Under the pieces are notes generated by a model that worked only from the letters and a program-made list of their open reading frames with translations, was not told the origin of the DNA and made no database searches. From Candidatus Segatella papionis (lineage in GTDB: Bacteria; Bacteroidota; Bacteroidia; Bacteroidales; Bacteroidaceae): a stretch of 8,501 nt of DNA. Where the stretch lies: the NCBI GenBank assembly GCA_002297965.1, contig DBLF01000071.1, positions 3,969 to 12,469 on the forward strand. The letters are read 5' to 3'. The position numbers and the translations under genes are program-made. The first letter of the stretch is position 1, and the number at the start of each line of letters is the position of its first letter. Shown here piece after piece: positions 7,433 to 8,501 of the stretch.

Positions 7433-7464
7433 TTTGGCAGTTTCGTATTTTTGCAGTAATTTTG
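7433..7464 (+). promoter_or_regulatory. Bacteroidota-type promoter for argR
   Basis: TTTG (7433-7436) is followed after exactly 20 bases by TAATTTTG (7457-7464), a full match to the Bacteroidota TTTG/TAnnTTTG promoter. Transcription should begin near 7471, leaving a leader of about 22 bases before the ATG at 7493. A second -7-like box, TATTTTTG at 7446-7453, has no matching upstream element and is less likely to be used. Confidence 0.7.
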
Positions 7465-7492
7465 CAACCGCAAACGAATAAAAATACAACGT

Positions 7493-7978
7493 ATGAAAGT
7501 AAAGAATAGCAGATTGGAAGCATTGAAGATGCTCATCTCAAGCCAAGAGCTGAGTTCGCAAGAGCAACTCTTGCAAGCTCTCCACAAGGAAGGGTTCGAG
7601 ATTACGCAAGCCACATTGAGCCGCGACCTGAAGTTGCTCAAGGTTGCCAAGGCAGCTTCATCCAGTGGCAAATACGCATACGTACTTCCGAATGATGCAC
7701 TCTATAAAAGAGTCCCACATCCTTCATCCATCAGCAAGATGGCACTGAGCACGGGCTTTCAGTCTATCAATTTCTCCGGAAATATGGTAGTTATCAAGAC
7801 GAGACCGGGATACGCTAGCAGCATCGCTTACAACATAGACAACAGCGATATTCCCCAAATCCTTGGAACTATCGCTGGAGACGACACCATCTTCCTCGTA
7901 AAAAAGAAAGGAACAACCGAGGAGGAAGTCATCGAGGTCCTTTCGGAAGTAATTCCGGAAATCAACCATAGATTTTAA
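7493..7978 (+). CDS. argR: Arginine repressor ArgR, transcriptional regulator of arginine metabolism
   Basis: The 161-residue protein matches full-length ArgR/AhrC (usually about 150-160 residues). The N-terminal half is a winged helix-turn-helix at about 5-72: EALKMLISSQELSSQEQLLQAL, then the recognition-helix region ITQATLSRDLKLLKV with the family's Ser43-Arg44 pair, then the wing GKYAYVLP. The C-terminal half, about 85-161, is the hexamerization and arginine-binding domain with the signature GTIAGDDTIFLV (125-136), in which Asp130-Asp131 should contact L-arginine. In this family arginine binding favours the DNA-binding hexamer, which represses biosynthetic genes. The gene is divergent from the GH28 operon and is followed 78 bases later by a GNAT acyltransferase on the same strand, fitting an arginine cluster. 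The 18-bp inverted repeat just upstream of its promoter may be its own operator. The start is fixed by the promoter and by the conserved N-terminal helix. Confidence 0.95.
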   Translation: MKVKNSRLEALKMLISSQELSSQEQLLQALHKEGFEITQATLSRDLKLLKVAKAASSSGKYAYVLPNDALYKRVPHPSSISKMALSTGFQSINFSGNMVVIKTRPGYASSIAYNIDNSDIPQILGTIAGDDTIFLVKKKGTTEEEVIEVLSEVIPEINHRF

Positions 7979-8056
7979 TTCTCGGAAGAGGATTTCATCT
8001 ATCGTTATATTTTAATTTACAAAGAAACAAGAACATTATAAAAGATAAAGAGAAAA

Positions 8057-8501
8057 ATGGAAGAAGTTAAAGTAATGGTGGCTGACGAAAGTCACATCAA
8101 GTACATCGACACCATTCTGACTACAATCGCAGAAGCAGCTAAGAAACGTGGTTCAGGTATCGCCAAGCGTTCACCTGAGTATGTTGCCACCAAGATGCGC
8201 GAGGCCAAGGCTGTCATCGCCCTTCAGGGCGAGAAGTTCGCTGGTTTCAGCTACATCGAGACTTGGGGCAACAAGCACTATGTCACCACATCAGGTTTGA
8301 TCGTTCACCCAGACTTCCGAGGCATCGGACTGGCAAAACGTATCAAGAACCTTACCTTTACGCTTGCCCGACAGCGATGGCCTCATGCCAAGATTTTCTC
8401 TTTGACATCCGGTTCGGCTGTAATGAAGATGAACACCCAGTTGGGTTATCTCCCTGTCACCTTCGCCGACTTGACTGATGATGAGTCATTTTGGCGTGGT
8501 T
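8057..8501 (+). CDS. GNAT-family N-acyltransferase, probable glutamate N-acyltransferase of arginine biosynthesis, 3' end outside window
   Basis: The frame starts at ATG 8057 (MEEVKVMVADESHIKYIDTI) and stays open to the right edge, giving 148 complete codons with the C-terminus missing. It shows the GNAT acetyl-CoA-binding core: strands around AVIALQGEKFAGFSYIETW (52-70), motif A in GLIVHPDFRGIGLAKRIKNL (80-99) with the R-G-x-G-x-A pyrophosphate loop at Arg88 to Ala93, and a motif B segment SGSAVMKMNTQLGYLP (118-133). It has no signal peptide, so it is cytosolic. It follows argR by 78 bases with no clear promoter between, so read-through from argR is likely. In Bacteroidales I recall argR being followed by a GNAT and then argG, argC and argD, and the B. 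fragilis pathway uses N-succinylated rather than N-acetylated intermediates; this protein is therefore a candidate glutamate N-succinyl- or N-acetyltransferase. Family membership is clear; substrate and acyl donor are inferred from context. Confidence 0.85.
   Translation, partial: MEEVKVMVADESHIKYIDTILTTIAEAAKKRGSGIAKRSPEYVATKMREAKAVIALQGEKFAGFSYIETWGNKHYVTTSGLIVHPDFRGIGLAKRIKNLTFTLARQRWPHAKIFSLTSGSAVMKMNTQLGYLPVTFADLTDDESFWRG

Larger units (their letters stand above)
7175..7492. other. 318-base divergent intergenic region between GH28 and argR
   Basis: This AT-rich stretch holds no gene. It carries a minus-strand promoter near GH28, a short inverted repeat AGGTA-N5-TACCT (7272-7286) lying 28 bases upstream of that promoter's -33 element, a cluster of GCATA units (7340-7425) including a perfect 18-bp inverted repeat, and a plus-strand promoter close to argR. 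The AGGTA repeat has only 5-bp arms and may be chance. The listed sites are annotated separately. Confidence 0.8.

Noticed and set aside
7979..8056. A separate promoter or terminator between argR and the GNAT gene
   Set aside because: No TAnnTTTG element and no convincing hairpin were seen in these 78 AT-rich bases.

Overview
The window looks like a chromosomal segment of a gut-type Bacteroidota, most likely Prevotella/Segatella or a close relative. The grounds are a SusC/SusD outer-membrane pair, a Bacteroidota-type DUF4468 domain, promoters of the Bacteroidota form (TTTG, about 20 bases, then TAnnTTTG), AT-rich intergenic DNA, and an argR gene followed by a GNAT acyltransferase. The genus is an inference. 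The phylum is well supported.

Layout. Bases 1-7174 hold four genes, all on the minus strand. In transcription order they are a secreted right-handed beta-helix glycoside hydrolase of GH28 type (7174-5807), a SusC-family TonB-dependent transporter (5683-2675), a SusD-family lipoprotein (2650-1019), and a secreted protein joining a DUF4468-like domain to a glycerophosphodiester phosphodiesterase (GDPD) domain (896 to beyond base 1, cut by the window edge). A strong hairpin lies just after susD, so the first three genes look like one small polysaccharide-utilization locus (PUL). The GDPD gene appears to have its own promoter. Bases 7493-8501 hold, on the plus strand, argR and the 5' part of a GNAT acyltransferase, probably the start of an arginine biosynthesis cluster. 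The 318-base divergent region between GH28 and argR carries one promoter for each direction and a perfect 18-bp inverted repeat built from 11-bp-phased GCATA units.

How the genes work together. The GH28-like enzyme would cut a galacturonate- or rhamnose-containing pectic glycan, or a related one, in the periplasm or at the surface. SusD would hold the oligosaccharide at the cell surface and SusC would import it through the outer membrane using TonB energy. The substrate is inferred only from GH28 membership, and the enzyme departs from the classical GH28 motifs at two places. ArgR would sense arginine and control the downstream arginine genes, including the GNAT, which may acylate glutamate at the first step. 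The PUL and the arginine genes are simply divergent neighbours; nothing shows that they share a function.

No RNA genes, CRISPR arrays, insertion sequences or phage genes were seen. I did not find a clear wholly new system. The items most worth a second look are the DUF4468-GDPD fusion, the operator-like inverted repeat upstream of argR, and the motif-divergent GH28.
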